Positions 1 to 8,156 of a stretch of DNA of 64,000 nucleotides are shown one piece after another; the stretch's first letter is position 1, and every line of letters starts with the position of its first letter. Position numbers and translations under genes: made by a program. The stretch comes from Candidatus Roseilinea sp. (GTDB lineage: Bacteria; Chloroflexota; Anaerolineae; J036; Brachytrichaceae): assembly GCA_026003755.1 (NCBI GenBank), contig BPHV01000005.1, forward strand, positions 124,001-188,000. Reading direction: 5' to 3'. A model generated the notes under the pieces. It saw only the letters and a program-made list of their open reading frames with translations. It was not told the origin of the DNA and made no database searches.

Positions 1-462
1 GTCGCAGTAGGCCAGGCCGATGGGCGATTGCGTCGTGGCCTGTCGCTCGTCGTTCGCCGCTGCGCCGATGACCGCAGACAGGTAGTTGGGGCGCGTCGCG
101 TCCAGCATGCCCGGCTCGACGACGGTGCCGGGGGTGATGACGCGGCGCACTTCGCGGGGCATCAGGCCGTTGATCGCTTCGCTGCCGACCTGGTCGGCGA
201 TGGCAACCCGATAGCCGCGCGCGATCAGTCGCGCGATGTAGCCCTCGGCGGCGTGATGGGGCACGCCGGCCATCGGGATGCGCACGTCTTTGGCCACCGG
301 ACGCGAGGTCAGCACCACGTCCAGTTCGCGCGCCACCAGCTCGGCGTCGGCGTCGAAGGTCTCGTAAAAATCGCCGAGTCGGAAGAACAGGATGCAATCG
401 GGATATTGGCGCTTGAGTTCGAGGTATTGCCGGCGGATCGGCGTCGCGCTTGCTTCGGACAT
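1..462 (-). CDS. mutS: DNA mismatch repair protein MutS, N-terminal part (cut by window edge)
   Basis: This open frame runs off the left edge of the window, so only the first 154 residues are present; full MutS proteins have roughly 850-900 residues. The start is the ATG at 462. The visible part is the mismatch-recognition domain I: residues near 25-35 read LFFRLGDFYETF, which contains the conserved Phe-x-Glu (FYE) that stacks on the mismatched base. It continues with the family-typical stretches AGVPHHA and GYRVAIADQ, the latter close to the usual GYRVAICEQ. MutS detects mismatches and recruits MutL in the cytoplasm. The gene is divergent from the thioesterase, with under 30 bases between start codons, so its promoter must be very compact or overlap the neighbour. 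Identity is clear from the motifs seen; the ATPase half lies outside the window. Confidence 0.93.
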   Translation of the reverse strand, partial: MSEASATPIRRQYLELKRQYPDCILFFRLGDFYETFDADAELVARELDVVLTSRPVAKDVRIPMAGVPHHAAEGYIARLIARGYRVAIADQVGSEAINGLMPREVRRVITPGTVVEPGMLDATRPNYLSAVIGAAANDERQATTQSPIGLAYCD

Positions 463-488
463 CGGCGCGATGATGATAGCATGTGGCT

Positions 489-968
489 ATGACTATGCGC
501 CCGCGCGAAGTGACCCTGCGCTTCTTTGCCCAGCCCACGGAGCAGAACGTGCTCGGCAAGGTGCATGGCGGTGCAGTGATGAAGTGGATTGACGAGGCCG
601 GCGCGGCCGTCGCCATCGGTTGGAGCGGCCAGACCTGCGTCACGGTCTACGTCGGCGGCATTCGCTTTGTCAAGCCAATCCGCATCGGCAGCCTGGTAGA
701 GGTACACGCCCGGTTGATCCACACCGGCCGCACCAGCATGCACGTCGCAGTGGATGTGCGCGCCAGCGATCCGCGCGACGGCGTCTACACCCAGACCACG
801 CACTGCATCATCGGCTATGTGGCGATAGACGCAGAAGGCCGGCCGATGGCGGTGCCGCAGTGGCAACCGCAGACGCCGGAGGACATCGCCTTGCAACAGC
901 ACGCCGTGAATGCCATGGCGCTCAGCAAGCGCATCGAAGAAGAGATGCGCCGGTTTATGCAGGTGTAA
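489..968 (+). CDS. Hotdog-fold acyl-CoA thioesterase (YciA/BFIT-like)
   Basis: The product has 159 residues from the ATG at 489; an in-frame GTG at 483 is an alternative start, and neither has a clear Shine-Dalgarno sequence. The N-terminal stretch GKVHGGAVMKWIDEAGA matches the signature of single-hotdog acyl-CoA hydrolases of the YciA/ACOT type, in which the Asp following HGG and the nearby helix form the active site. The middle part (VYVGGIRFVKPIRIGSLVEV) fits the hotdog beta-sheet that follows. Such enzymes hydrolyse acyl-CoA to free acid and CoA in the cytoplasm, usually as trimers or hexamers. Chain-length preference cannot be read from the sequence. It is a single gene, divergent from mutS and convergent with the AlbA regulator. 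Confidence 0.85.
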   Translation: MTMRPREVTLRFFAQPTEQNVLGKVHGGAVMKWIDEAGAAVAIGWSGQTCVTVYVGGIRFVKPIRIGSLVEVHARLIHTGRTSMHVAVDVRASDPRDGVYTQTTHCIIGYVAIDAEGRPMAVPQWQPQTPEDIALQQHAVNAMALSKRIEEEMRRFMQV

Positions 969-1010
969 GGAACTCAGGCCGCAGACGGCAGCCCGCCTGC
1001 GCGCGCGATG

Positions 1011-2372
1011 CTACTTGAGGATGTAGTATGTCCCGCGTTTGTCTCCGATGCGCAGGATCAGTCCGCGCTCCACCATGTCCACGAAGTCGCGCCGGAGCGT
1101 CTCCGGGTTCACATCGGGACATAGCTCCTGGTAATCGCGGTTGGTGATGCGTCCGTTGGCCTTCAGATAGGCCAGCATCTTCTGCCAGCGCTGTTGCTGC
1201 GCCGTCTGTGGCGCGGGGAGGGCGTCCGACTCGATAGACTTGGCGTAGAGCGTCACGGCGAAGCCGGCTTCGGTCTCCTCGAACGCCGGTGGGGGTTGGT
1301 CGGCTTCCTTCATGGCGCGCACCATGCGGTCTATGCCATAGCCCAGCCGTTCGATGAAGCCCATGTCGGCCAACACTTGGACGATCGCTTCGTTGCGCGA
1401 GTAGCGTTCGCGCAGCAGGTTTTTCAAGGTGATGTGGCCGGGCAAGCGGCCGGGGCTGCGCACCTCCACGCGGTCGCTGAACATCAGCACGTGAATTGGG
1501 TTGCCGGTCAGGCGGTAGTCGCGGTGAGCGACGGCGTTGACCACGGCCTCGCGCAACACGCCGGGTGGGTAGAGCGGCTCGTCGCTGCGCTGCCAGTGGC
1601 GCAGCCGCGCGCGGTGCGGCAAGTGCTCGGCCAGGAAGGCCTCGGCGCGGCGGATCTGTTCCGGCAAGGTCCCGCCGATGGTCTGCCGAGCGAAGACATC
1701 GCCCATCTCGCTGCCGCCGAAGCGCGCGCAGAGGATCTCCGCACTGCGCACCCAGCGCTGGGGCTGCCGGCCGAATAACAACAGCCCGGCGAAGGTGGGC
1801 TTGACCTGGGGGCCGCGCTTGACCAGGCACCCGCGCCGCAGCAGCACGTCCTCCGCGTCCTCATCGCCGACCGCCGCCTGCTGCGCATAGGCCTCCACCT
1901 TCGGCCAGTCCAGGTCGTCGCGCCCCGCGCCGCTCGGCGTGGCCGACTCCCACGTGCCCTCGCCGCGCAGGAGCATCAGCTCGCGCAGCGCCCGCGCCCC
2001 CAGGACGACGTTGCGTCCGTTCTCGCGGGTCAGGTAGCGCCCGTCCAGACTATAGACGTTGGGCAGGCCCTCCGGCACTTCGACGATCAGGGCTTCCGGC
2101 GCATTCGGATCGCTGCCGACGAAGTAGGGCAGCGGCGCAATCAGGCGTGGTTCGCTCAGGAGCATGGCCTGCAGCGCGCGGTCGCGCGCCTCTTCGGGCG
2201 AGACTTTGTCTTTTGCGCCGAACGGGATGACGAGCACGCCGCCGCGCGCGTTGGCCAGCGCGACCAGCGAGCGCGCCATGCGTTCTGGCCCGGCCACGTT
2301 GGGCGAGAGCACTTCGATGCGCGCACTGGGTCCGGCGGCGAGCAGCTTCTTCAAATCGGCGCTGGTCAGCAT
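1011..2372 (-). CDS. AlbA_2 (Schlafen-type) / HATPase_c_4 domain putative transcriptional regulator
   Basis: The protein has 453 residues. The N-terminal part, about residues 5-140, resembles the AlbA_2 or divergent AAA_4 domain, with ALANARGGVLVIPFGAKD where family members have a conserved N-x-x-GG. The middle, about 265-330, has VLREAVVNAVAHRDY followed by RVEVRSPGRLPGHIT, the hallmark of the HATPase_c_4 domain often labelled RecG-like although it is unrelated to the helicase. The last 70 residues (MLAYLKANGRITNRDYQEL) look like a winged helix ending in a beta hairpin. This architecture is usually annotated as a putative DNA-binding regulator; true function and ligand are unknown. It stands alone, with no antitoxin-like or defence partner beside it. 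Confidence 0.82.
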   Translation of the reverse strand: MLTSADLKKLLAAGPSARIEVLSPNVAGPERMARSLVALANARGGVLVIPFGAKDKVSPEEARDRALQAMLLSEPRLIAPLPYFVGSDPNAPEALIVEVPEGLPNVYSLDGRYLTRENGRNVVLGARALRELMLLRGEGTWESATPSGAGRDDLDWPKVEAYAQQAAVGDEDAEDVLLRRGCLVKRGPQVKPTFAGLLLFGRQPQRWVRSAEILCARFGGSEMGDVFARQTIGGTLPEQIRRAEAFLAEHLPHRARLRHWQRSDEPLYPPGVLREAVVNAVAHRDYRLTGNPIHVLMFSDRVEVRSPGRLPGHITLKNLLRERYSRNEAIVQVLADMGFIERLGYGIDRMVRAMKEADQPPPAFEETEAGFAVTLYAKSIESDALPAPQTAQQQRWQKMLAYLKANGRITNRDYQELCPDVNPETLRRDFVDMVERGLILRIGDKRGTYYILK

Positions 2373-2435
2373 CGTATAGGGCGAGTGTCGGACGAGTGGC
2401 GACGAATGTCAAGATTGTGCAACGGGGCGCCTGCG

Positions 2436-3059
2436 TTATCGCACAAGGTAAGTCGCGATCACTTCATCGCCTCGGCGCAGCACCACTTCGTCGCCCACGC
2501 GCCACACGGCCTCCGACTGATTCCAGAACAAATCGGTCGGCACGTCCACGCCGCTGGTCGTGTGCAGGTTGATGAAGCTCTCCTTGAGCAGCACCACGTT
2601 GCCGAAGGTGTAGGCTTTGCCGCGAGGGTTGGCGAGCGTCCAGCCCGTCAGGTCCACCGCGTCGCCTTCGTTCACGATCACCACGGCTTCGCGCGTGCGC
2701 TGGCCGGGATAGATGACGGCGCTGATGCGTACATTGGGGATGGCACCTCGGGTGGCTTGCGCAACCGTCTGAGCCGTCGCGGTGGGTTGTGGCAGCAGCG
2801 TAGCCGCTTCGGCGGCGCCGCCCGCCTGATGAGCGGCAAGCAGATCGCCGGCCGGCGGGATGTTTGTGCCCTCGGCGACGGGCGGAGCAGCGTCTGCGGT
2901 GGCGATCGGCTGAGTCGCAACGGCGATTATCCGGGTCGTGGCCGGTCGGCTCGCAGCCTGCGTGAACGCTTGCACAACGAGGAACGCAGTGAGGGCCGAG
3001 ACGAGCACGTTGATCAACAAGAAGATGATCCAGTTGCGAGCTCGAAACGGTGACTGCAT
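2436..3059 (-). CDS. Membrane-anchored lamin-tail-domain (LTD) protein
   Basis: The product has 207 residues. Residues about 9-32 form one hydrophobic segment (WIIFLLINVLVSALTAFLVV), an uncleaved signal anchor or signal peptide, followed by an Ala/Thr/Pro-rich linker of about 75 residues. The C-terminal 95 residues resemble a lamin-tail domain: VVIVNEGDAVDLTGWTL, YTFGNVVLLKESF, and a final GDEVVLRRGDEVIATY are the typical beta strands of this Ig-like fold. Bacterial LTDs are extracellular binding or surface-attachment modules. The partner is not evident. The gene lies head to head with the tyrosine-recombinase homologue. The domain call rests on pattern recognition by eye. Confidence 0.75.
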   Translation of the reverse strand: MQSPFRARNWIIFLLINVLVSALTAFLVVQAFTQAASRPATTRIIAVATQPIATADAAPPVAEGTNIPPAGDLLAAHQAGGAAEAATLLPQPTATAQTVAQATRGAIPNVRISAVIYPGQRTREAVVIVNEGDAVDLTGWTLANPRGKAYTFGNVVLLKESFINLHTTSGVDVPTDLFWNQSEAVWRVGDEVVLRRGDEVIATYLVR

Positions 3060-3089
3060 AAGCGGAATATAGCACGCGCAGCGCGCCGG

Positions 3090-3119
3090 TTGTCACGGAT
3101 AGAACATCTGTGCTACACT
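3090..3119 (+). promoter_or_regulatory. Putative sigma-70-type promoter of the recombinase-like gene
   Basis: TTGTCA at 3090-3095 and TACACT at 3114-3119 are separated by 18 bases, and the -10 is preceded by TGC, an extended -10. The first ATG of the gene is only seven bases after the -10 box, which predicts a leaderless transcript. Confidence 0.5.
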
Positions 3120-3125
3120 GTCGGC

Positions 3126-4061
3126 ATGGCGACGGTAACCCGATTGGATGAAGCGCTGCTGGCCTACGCTCAGCATCTGGAGCGCCGGCCGATCAGCGAC
3201 AACACGCGCAAAGCCTTCTGGGGCGATGTGAATCGGTTTGCCCGCTTTCTCATGGCCGAGAGCCAGCTTGTCCCGCCGCTGAGCTCCATCACCAGCGACC
3301 GCATTCGCGCGTTTATCGCCCATGAGGAGCGTCGCAAGAACGCCAATAGCCCCAAGTCGGTCGAACGCCGCCTGACGTCGGTCAAAGTCTTCTTCCGCTG
3401 GCTGCGCGACTGCGGCTACATCGCCGTGGATCCCGCCGATAGCGTGCCCTACAAGCCGCTGGTGGATCCGCTGCCGGCGCATCTGACCGAAGCACAGGCG
3501 GCAGCCGTGTTGCAGGCGGCTCGCCGGGTCGCCGCCGGCGCGCGGCCTGACGCGCGAGCGTTGGCCATCATCTCCCTTGTGCTGGAGACCGGCATCAAGA
3601 AGAGCGAGTGCTTGCGGCTGACGCATGATGACCTCGACCGCGACGCGCGCCAGATATGGGTGCGCTACGACAAGAAGCACTTGAAGTTCAAAGAGCGGCA
3701 GTTGCCCATCTCTGCCGAGTGCCTACAGGCGTTGGATGAGCATCTGCGCCGCCGACAACCGCGCGGTCGGTTGTTTGACTGCACCGGCCGCAACCTGGAA
3801 TACATCTTCAATCGCAAGATCGCGCCGCAGGCAGGGCTGGATTCGCTCACCTTCGAGATGTTGCGCTGGACGTGTGCGCTGCGCGACTACCGCGCCGGGA
3901 CGATGGACGAGGCGCAGCTCCAATATAAATATGGCCTGTCGCCGCTTGCTTGGAAGGAGATGGAAGCGAAGCTCGCCCGCATCGTCCGGGGCGAGGCCGA
4001 CCGCGCCTCGAACGCGCGCTGGGGCGGCAGCGCGACGGATGAACGTCAGGCCGACAACTGA
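3126..4061 (+). CDS. Tyrosine recombinase/integrase-family protein with degraded active site
   Basis: The start is the ATG at 3126, giving 311 residues, the size of XerC/XerD. The N-terminal 100 residues look like a SAM-like core-binding domain (LDEALLAYAQHLERRPIS, SVERRLTSVKVFFRWL). The C-terminal half follows the catalytic-domain layout, but the key residues differ by hand alignment to XerD. The first catalytic Arg of the TGLR-x-SE motif is Lys158 (TGIKKSE). The box II H-x-x-R-H reads EMLRW, keeping only Arg247. No LGH or terminal Y-T-H motif is visible near the end (YGLSPLAWKEM). It is therefore probably a DNA-binding protein without strand-exchange activity, or a strongly diverged lineage. 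No phage genes or attachment sites were recognised next to it. Confidence 0.7.
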   Translation: MATVTRLDEALLAYAQHLERRPISDNTRKAFWGDVNRFARFLMAESQLVPPLSSITSDRIRAFIAHEERRKNANSPKSVERRLTSVKVFFRWLRDCGYIAVDPADSVPYKPLVDPLPAHLTEAQAAAVLQAARRVAAGARPDARALAIISLVLETGIKKSECLRLTHDDLDRDARQIWVRYDKKHLKFKERQLPISAECLQALDEHLRRRQPRGRLFDCTGRNLEYIFNRKIAPQAGLDSLTFEMLRWTCALRDYRAGTMDEAQLQYKYGLSPLAWKEMEAKLARIVRGEADRASNARWGGSATDERQADN

Positions 4062-4144
4062 CCCGATCGCCGCTCCTACGCCCGGCGCCCGTTATCGCGC
4101 CTGACGCAGCGCGAGCGCATTCGTCGGCAGGATCCTCTGCTGCC

Positions 4145-5134
4145 CTATGCTGCCGCCTCTTCGGCCCGCCGCAAGTCCGACCAGCGCAGGCCCTCGCGCA
4201 GCATGAAGAACACGCCCAGCGATGTCACCGGCAGCCACAGCACCACGTGCAGCGTGAGCACGTAGGCCGCCGCCAGCGAGTCGTCCACGCCCAGCGCGCG
4301 CGCGCCCAGCATCCCGCCGGCGTCGAATGTGCCCACGGCGCCGGGCGCGCCGGGGATGATCGTGAACAGGTTCGACAGACTGTTGATCAGCATCAGGCCG
4401 CCGAACGGCAGCGCCAGGTCGAACGCTTGCGCCACGCTGCCGTATTTCATCGTCTCCAGCAGCCAGATGACAACCGTGCTGAGGAAAACCGCCAACACGT
4501 CGCGCGGGCTGCGCAGGCCCTGCGCGCCTTGGACGAAGCGATGAGTCACGCTCAACAGCGGCGCCTGGAAGCGCCGCGGGGCCAGTCGGTTGATGGCGGC
4601 CTCGGCCAGCCGATTGGCGCGCGCCGGCGCCAACGCCATCCAGAAGAACACGGCGCTGGCTAGGGCGAAGAGCGCGATGGCGATGGTGATCACCTGTCCG
4701 GCCCGCGCACTCACGTTCGGCGCAGATTGCAGGCCGACCAGGGCAAAGCCGATCATCACGATGCCATCCGTCATGCGTTCGATCAGCACCGTGGCCAGGC
4801 TGGAGGCGATGGGCACGCCTGTGTCGCGCCGTAGCACGTAGGCGCGCAGCAGTTCGCCGATTCGCGCCGGATAGATGTTGTTGCCCATGTAGCCGATCAC
4901 GACGATGGGAAAGAGCTGGCCTACGCTCAGCGCCTTCAACGGCCGCAGCAAATACGACCAGCGCCACGTGCGCACGATGACGGTGAGCACGTAGAACCCG
5001 ACGCCGGGCAACAGCCACACTGGGTTTGCCCGTTGCATCGCAAGCGCGAATTCCTCGAAGTGGATCCCGCGCAGCGCCAGAAAGAGGAAGACGATGCTGA
5101 TGCCGATGCCGATCCAGGTGAGCCAGCGTCGCAT
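4145..5134 (-). CDS. Lysylphosphatidylglycerol synthase TM-domain (YbhN-like) integral membrane protein
   Basis: The chosen start is the ATG at 5134, one base after the stop of the upstream esterase gene, giving 329 residues; the frame continues upstream to 5260 but that part overlaps the esterase. The protein is almost entirely hydrophobic, with about eight predicted membrane segments. It has features of the LPG_synthase_TM family: an early W-x-x-LLRP, then YMGNNIYPARIGELLRAYVL with the R-x-G-E, and FTIIPGAPGAVGTFDAGG near residue 270. Members lacking the cytoplasmic synthetase domain are thought to be flippase-like or glycolipid-related; the substrate here is unknown. Spacing to the esterase implies translational coupling and one operon. 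Confidence 0.83.
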   Translation of the reverse strand: MRRWLTWIGIGISIVFLFLALRGIHFEEFALAMQRANPVWLLPGVGFYVLTVIVRTWRWSYLLRPLKALSVGQLFPIVVIGYMGNNIYPARIGELLRAYVLRRDTGVPIASSLATVLIERMTDGIVMIGFALVGLQSAPNVSARAGQVITIAIALFALASAVFFWMALAPARANRLAEAAINRLAPRRFQAPLLSVTHRFVQGAQGLRSPRDVLAVFLSTVVIWLLETMKYGSVAQAFDLALPFGGLMLINSLSNLFTIIPGAPGAVGTFDAGGMLGARALGVDDSLAAAYVLTLHVVLWLPVTSLGVFFMLREGLRWSDLRRAEEAAA

Positions 5135-5135
5135 G

Positions 5136-6359
5136 TCAAGGGGCGGCGGCTCGGTCGAGCAACTTGGCGCGTGGGGCATGCGGCCACGACGCTGCGTAGA
5201 ACGCCAGATAGTCCGGCACGCGCGATGTCCAGTAGCTGTCCTCATGGCCGCCTTCGCCAATTTCGGCGTGATACGGCACGCCGGCGGCGTCTAGGTCGTC
5301 CATCAGCTTGCGCATATCCACCTTCGCCCAGTCGGCGTCGCCGGAGTCCAGCCAAATGCGCAGGTCGCGCAGTGCATCAATCGAGCGCGCCATGCTGAGC
5401 ATGCTGAAGTTGGGTGGCACGCCCACCAGTCGAGTAAACACCGATGGACTGTGGCCGCCGACGGCGCTGAACAGGTCGGGGTGGGCAAATGCGATCTCGA
5501 TGGACCAATAACCGCCGCGCGAGATGCCGCCGATAGCGCGCCCTTCGCGGTTGGCCCATGTGCTGTAGTTCTGATCAATGTAGGGGAGCAGCTCGTTGAC
5601 CACAAAGTCGTCGTACGACCCTGGGCCGGTGTTCGTCCATGAGTATCTGCTGGCCTCGCCGGCGCGCATGTCCGCGCCGGGCATCACGATGATGAACGGC
5701 GGCAACACGCCCAGGCTCATTTGCACGTCGGCCACGCGCGGCACGCCATTGTAGAGCCAGCCCCCTTGCTCAAAGGCAGTGCCGTGGATCAGGTAGAGCG
5801 TCGGATAGGCGTAGCGCTCCGGGTCATAGCAGGGCGGCAGGTAAATGTGCACGGTGATCGGCACAACGGTGATGTCGCTGTCCAGCGTCTCGGTGATGAT
5901 CTGCCCGGCCGGTTGTGGGCAGGAGGGTGCTGCGAGGCTGTCCGATAGCAGCGCAACCTCAGCGCGCGGCGGCGCGCCGCGGGCATCCGGTGTGGCCGTG
6001 GGCGGAGGGGGCGCTGTGGGCAGGGCGCGCGTGGGCATGACGGGGCGGGCTGACGACTCCAACCACTCGCGCCGGGGCTGAAGCATAACGGATGACCTGC
6101 CTACGCTGGCCTCGAGCGCCGACGTGAGGCTTGCCGACGAATGGCCGACCAGGAGCTGCATCGGGGTCGGTTGGACGTAGATGACCTGTATGATGCCGGG
6201 GTTGCTGGCAGATGCCTCGCGCAAGGTCAAGGCATAGATTGCCAGGAATGCGGCTCCGACGATCAGCACAATGACCAGCAGCACAGGGCCGAGAGGCACC
6301 TTGCCCTTGGCGCGCGCGGGCGCGTTGATGGTGTCTCGTGAGTTGCTCCGGGCGTACAT
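5136..6359 (-). CDS. Membrane-anchored esterase of the EsteraseD/Fes (PF00756-like) family
   Basis: The product has 407 residues. One membrane segment lies near residues 25-45 (VLLVIVLIVGAAFLAIYAL), followed by a Pro/Thr/Ala-rich linker to about residue 150, so the catalytic domain is probably extracytoplasmic. That domain starts around DITVVPITVHIYLPPCYD, a typical esterase-family opening, and contains YPTLYLIHG for the oxyanion region, GGISRGGYWS with the nucleophile Ser in G-x-S-x-G, and GEGGHEDSYW with the probable catalytic His. Family members include antigen-85-like and siderophore or feruloyl esterases; the substrate is not predictable. It is the first gene of a two-gene unit with the YbhN-like protein, which may point to a lipid or surface-glycan substrate. 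Confidence 0.85.
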   Translation of the reverse strand: MYARSNSRDTINAPARAKGKVPLGPVLLVIVLIVGAAFLAIYALTLREASASNPGIIQVIYVQPTPMQLLVGHSSASLTSALEASVGRSSVMLQPRREWLESSARPVMPTRALPTAPPPPTATPDARGAPPRAEVALLSDSLAAPSCPQPAGQIITETLDSDITVVPITVHIYLPPCYDPERYAYPTLYLIHGTAFEQGGWLYNGVPRVADVQMSLGVLPPFIIVMPGADMRAGEASRYSWTNTGPGSYDDFVVNELLPYIDQNYSTWANREGRAIGGISRGGYWSIEIAFAHPDLFSAVGGHSPSVFTRLVGVPPNFSMLSMARSIDALRDLRIWLDSGDADWAKVDMRKLMDDLDAAGVPYHAEIGEGGHEDSYWTSRVPDYLAFYAASWPHAPRAKLLDRAAAP

Positions 6360-6418
6360 GATTTGTGTCGGTCAACAGACATGAATGTGTTCGGCGCTTG
6401 TCGAGTGGCGCCGCTGGA

Positions 6419-7375
6419 TCAGGCGGCGGGTGTTGTCTGAGCGTCGCGCCAGCGCCTGGAGAGCGCGCGAGCCTGGAACTCGGCGCGGAACGAGCTGCGC
6501 ACCAGCGGCCCGCTCTCGACCCATTTGAACCCCATCTCGTAGCCGATGCGCCGGAATTCGGCGAACTCTTGGGGCGTGTAGTAGCGCTCGATCGGCAGGT
6601 GTCGCTTGCTGGGTTGTAGATACTGGCCCAGCGTCAGGATGTCTAAACCAATGGCGCGCAGGTCGCGCATCACATCCAGCACTTCCTCTGGCGTCTCGCC
6701 CAGGCCGAGCATGATGCCGGTCTTGGTGACCGCGTCGGGCTGGATCGCCTTGGCGTTGCGCAGCGTCTCCAGCGCCCACTCGTAGCGATCCTGCGGCTGC
6801 ACCTTCTTGAACAGGCGCGGCACCGTCTCGACGTTGTGGTTGAGGATGTCCGGCTCCTCGCGCATGACGATTTCGAGCGCGGCGCGGCTGCCCTTGAAGT
6901 CTGGGATCAGCACCTCGACGGTGCAACTGGGTTGCAGCTCGCGCACCTTGCGGATCGTCAGGGCGAAGATCGGCGCGCCGCCGTCTCGGCGTTCATCGCG
7001 GTTCACCGATGTGATCACGACGTGTTTGAGGTCCATCGCTTTGACGGCCTGTGCCACGCGCAGCGGCTCGGCCCAGTCTAACGGTCTGGGCATGCCGGTC
7101 TTCACATCGCAAAAACCGCATGAGCGGGTGCACACGTCGCCCATGATCAGAAAGGTGGCCGTGCCGCGCCCCCAGCACTCGGCGATGTTCGGGCAGTTGG
7201 CCTCCTCGCAGATGGTATGCAGCGATTTGCTGCGCATCAACCGCTTGAGGTTGTGGTAAGTCTCGCCGGACGGCATGCGCACTTTCAGCCACTCCGGCCG
7301 ACGCGTCGGCGCTGGGCGCGGGTCGGTCGCCAGGGGAATGTCCGCCGTTGGGATCGCGTCTGGGGCAAGCGTCAT
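6419..7375 (-). CDS. lipA: Lipoyl synthase LipA (radical SAM)
   Basis: The product has 318 residues, within the normal range for LipA. Both iron-sulfur motifs are present: [12 protein letters not shown], the auxiliary-cluster C-x4-C-x5-C, and [10 protein letters not shown], the radical-SAM C-x3-C-x2-C. The conserved continuation [11 protein letters not shown] and the C-terminal [19 protein letters not shown] and SGPLVRSSF, which includes the conserved R-S-S-[FY] end motif, are also seen. LipA inserts two sulfur atoms into protein-bound octanoyl groups to make lipoyl cofactors for 2-oxoacid dehydrogenases and glycine cleavage. A TPP-dependent E1 alpha subunit lies 2.4 kb away, but E2 and E3 are not in the window. 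The gene appears monocistronic. Confidence 0.96.
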   Translation of the reverse strand: MTLAPDAIPTADIPLATDPRPAPTRRPEWLKVRMPSGETYHNLKRLMRSKSLHTICEEANCPNIAECWGRGTATFLIMGDVCTRSCGFCDVKTGMPRPLDWAEPLRVAQAVKAMDLKHVVITSVNRDERRDGGAPIFALTIRKVRELQPSCTVEVLIPDFKGSRAALEIVMREEPDILNHNVETVPRLFKKVQPQDRYEWALETLRNAKAIQPDAVTKTGIMLGLGETPEEVLDVMRDLRAIGLDILTLGQYLQPSKRHLPIERYYTPQEFAEFRRIGYEMGFKWVESGPLVRSSFRAEFQARALSRRWRDAQTTPAA

Positions 7376-7438
7376 GATGGCGAAGATTGTAGCAGAACGG
7401 CGGGCGTTGAGACGCGCTTGGCGATGACGAAGCCGTCG

Positions 7439-8083
7439 TTAGGGCGCGCACCGGCGCAACACGACGCGCGCCGGCCCGGCGTCGCCGCCTGCGATCTTCA
7501 ACGGCAGCGCCAGCAGCTCATACTCGCCGTCTGGCACACCCTGCAGGCGCAAGTTCTCGATGATGATGACGCCATGTCGCAAGAAGGCGCGGTGCGCCGG
7601 CAAGGCCCGACTCGCCGCCGGATCCACCGATGGCGCGTCGGTGCCGATCAGCCGCAGGCCGTTCGCGCCAAGCCAGTCGGCCGCCTGCGGGTCGATGTGA
7701 GCGAAGGTGTCATCCCAGACGTCGTCCGGGATGTGGCTGGCGCGGGTGCGGATGAGCAGGCGCGGCGCAGCGCGTATGGCATGGGGCAGATCACCGATGG
7801 CGTTTTGCAGGTCGGCGAGGGTGATCGCGTCGGCGACATCCAGCGTGACCACGCGGGCCGGGCCGATCAGCACATCCAGCGGCACGGCGTCTATGCCCAC
7901 GCCGTCGTCGCTGTAGTGGCGCGGCGCGTCCACGTGCGTGCCGGCGTGCGCGCTCATCGTGATGGCCGTGACGTTGCACGAGTCGCCAGCGCGCCTCTGC
8001 AGCGTGGGTGTGATGGACACCGGTGTATCGCCGGGGAAGACGGCCGAGCGCGGCGTGAGGGTGCGGGTGATGTCGTATAGCAT
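7439..8083 (-). CDS. kynB: Cyclase-family hydrolase, probably kynurenine formamidase KynB
   Basis: The start at ATG 8083 gives 214 residues and places MLYDITRTLTPRSAVFPGDTP at the N-terminus, as in KynB. The longer open frame upstream would overlap the next gene and looks non-coding. The metal-binding signature HAGTHVDAPRH fits the cyclase family pattern H-x-GTH-x-D-x-P-x-H. The C-terminal VPDGEYELLALPLKIAGGDA closely resembles the end of bacterial kynurenine formamidases, which split N-formylkynurenine in tryptophan catabolism. Tryptophan dioxygenase and kynureninase are not nearby, so another amide or lactone substrate cannot be excluded. The HEXXH protein gene ends about 70 bases upstream on the same strand. 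Confidence 0.8.
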   Translation of the reverse strand: MLYDITRTLTPRSAVFPGDTPVSITPTLQRRAGDSCNVTAITMSAHAGTHVDAPRHYSDDGVGIDAVPLDVLIGPARVVTLDVADAITLADLQNAIGDLPHAIRAAPRLLIRTRASHIPDDVWDDTFAHIDPQAADWLGANGLRLIGTDAPSVDPAASRALPAHRAFLRHGVIIIENLRLQGVPDGEYELLALPLKIAGGDAGPARVVLRRCAP

Positions 8084-8156
8084 CGCGGGTGTGAGGTCCG
8101 CCAACGCTGCGGCGGCGAATGCGTCAGGCTTTGCCTTTTGCGTCGTGCATTCCCTG

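Noticed and set aside
1011-2372. AlbA/HATPase protein as part of an antiviral or toxin-antitoxin system
   Set aside because: The fold is found in some defence contexts, but no effector, antitoxin or other defence gene is adjacent on either side.
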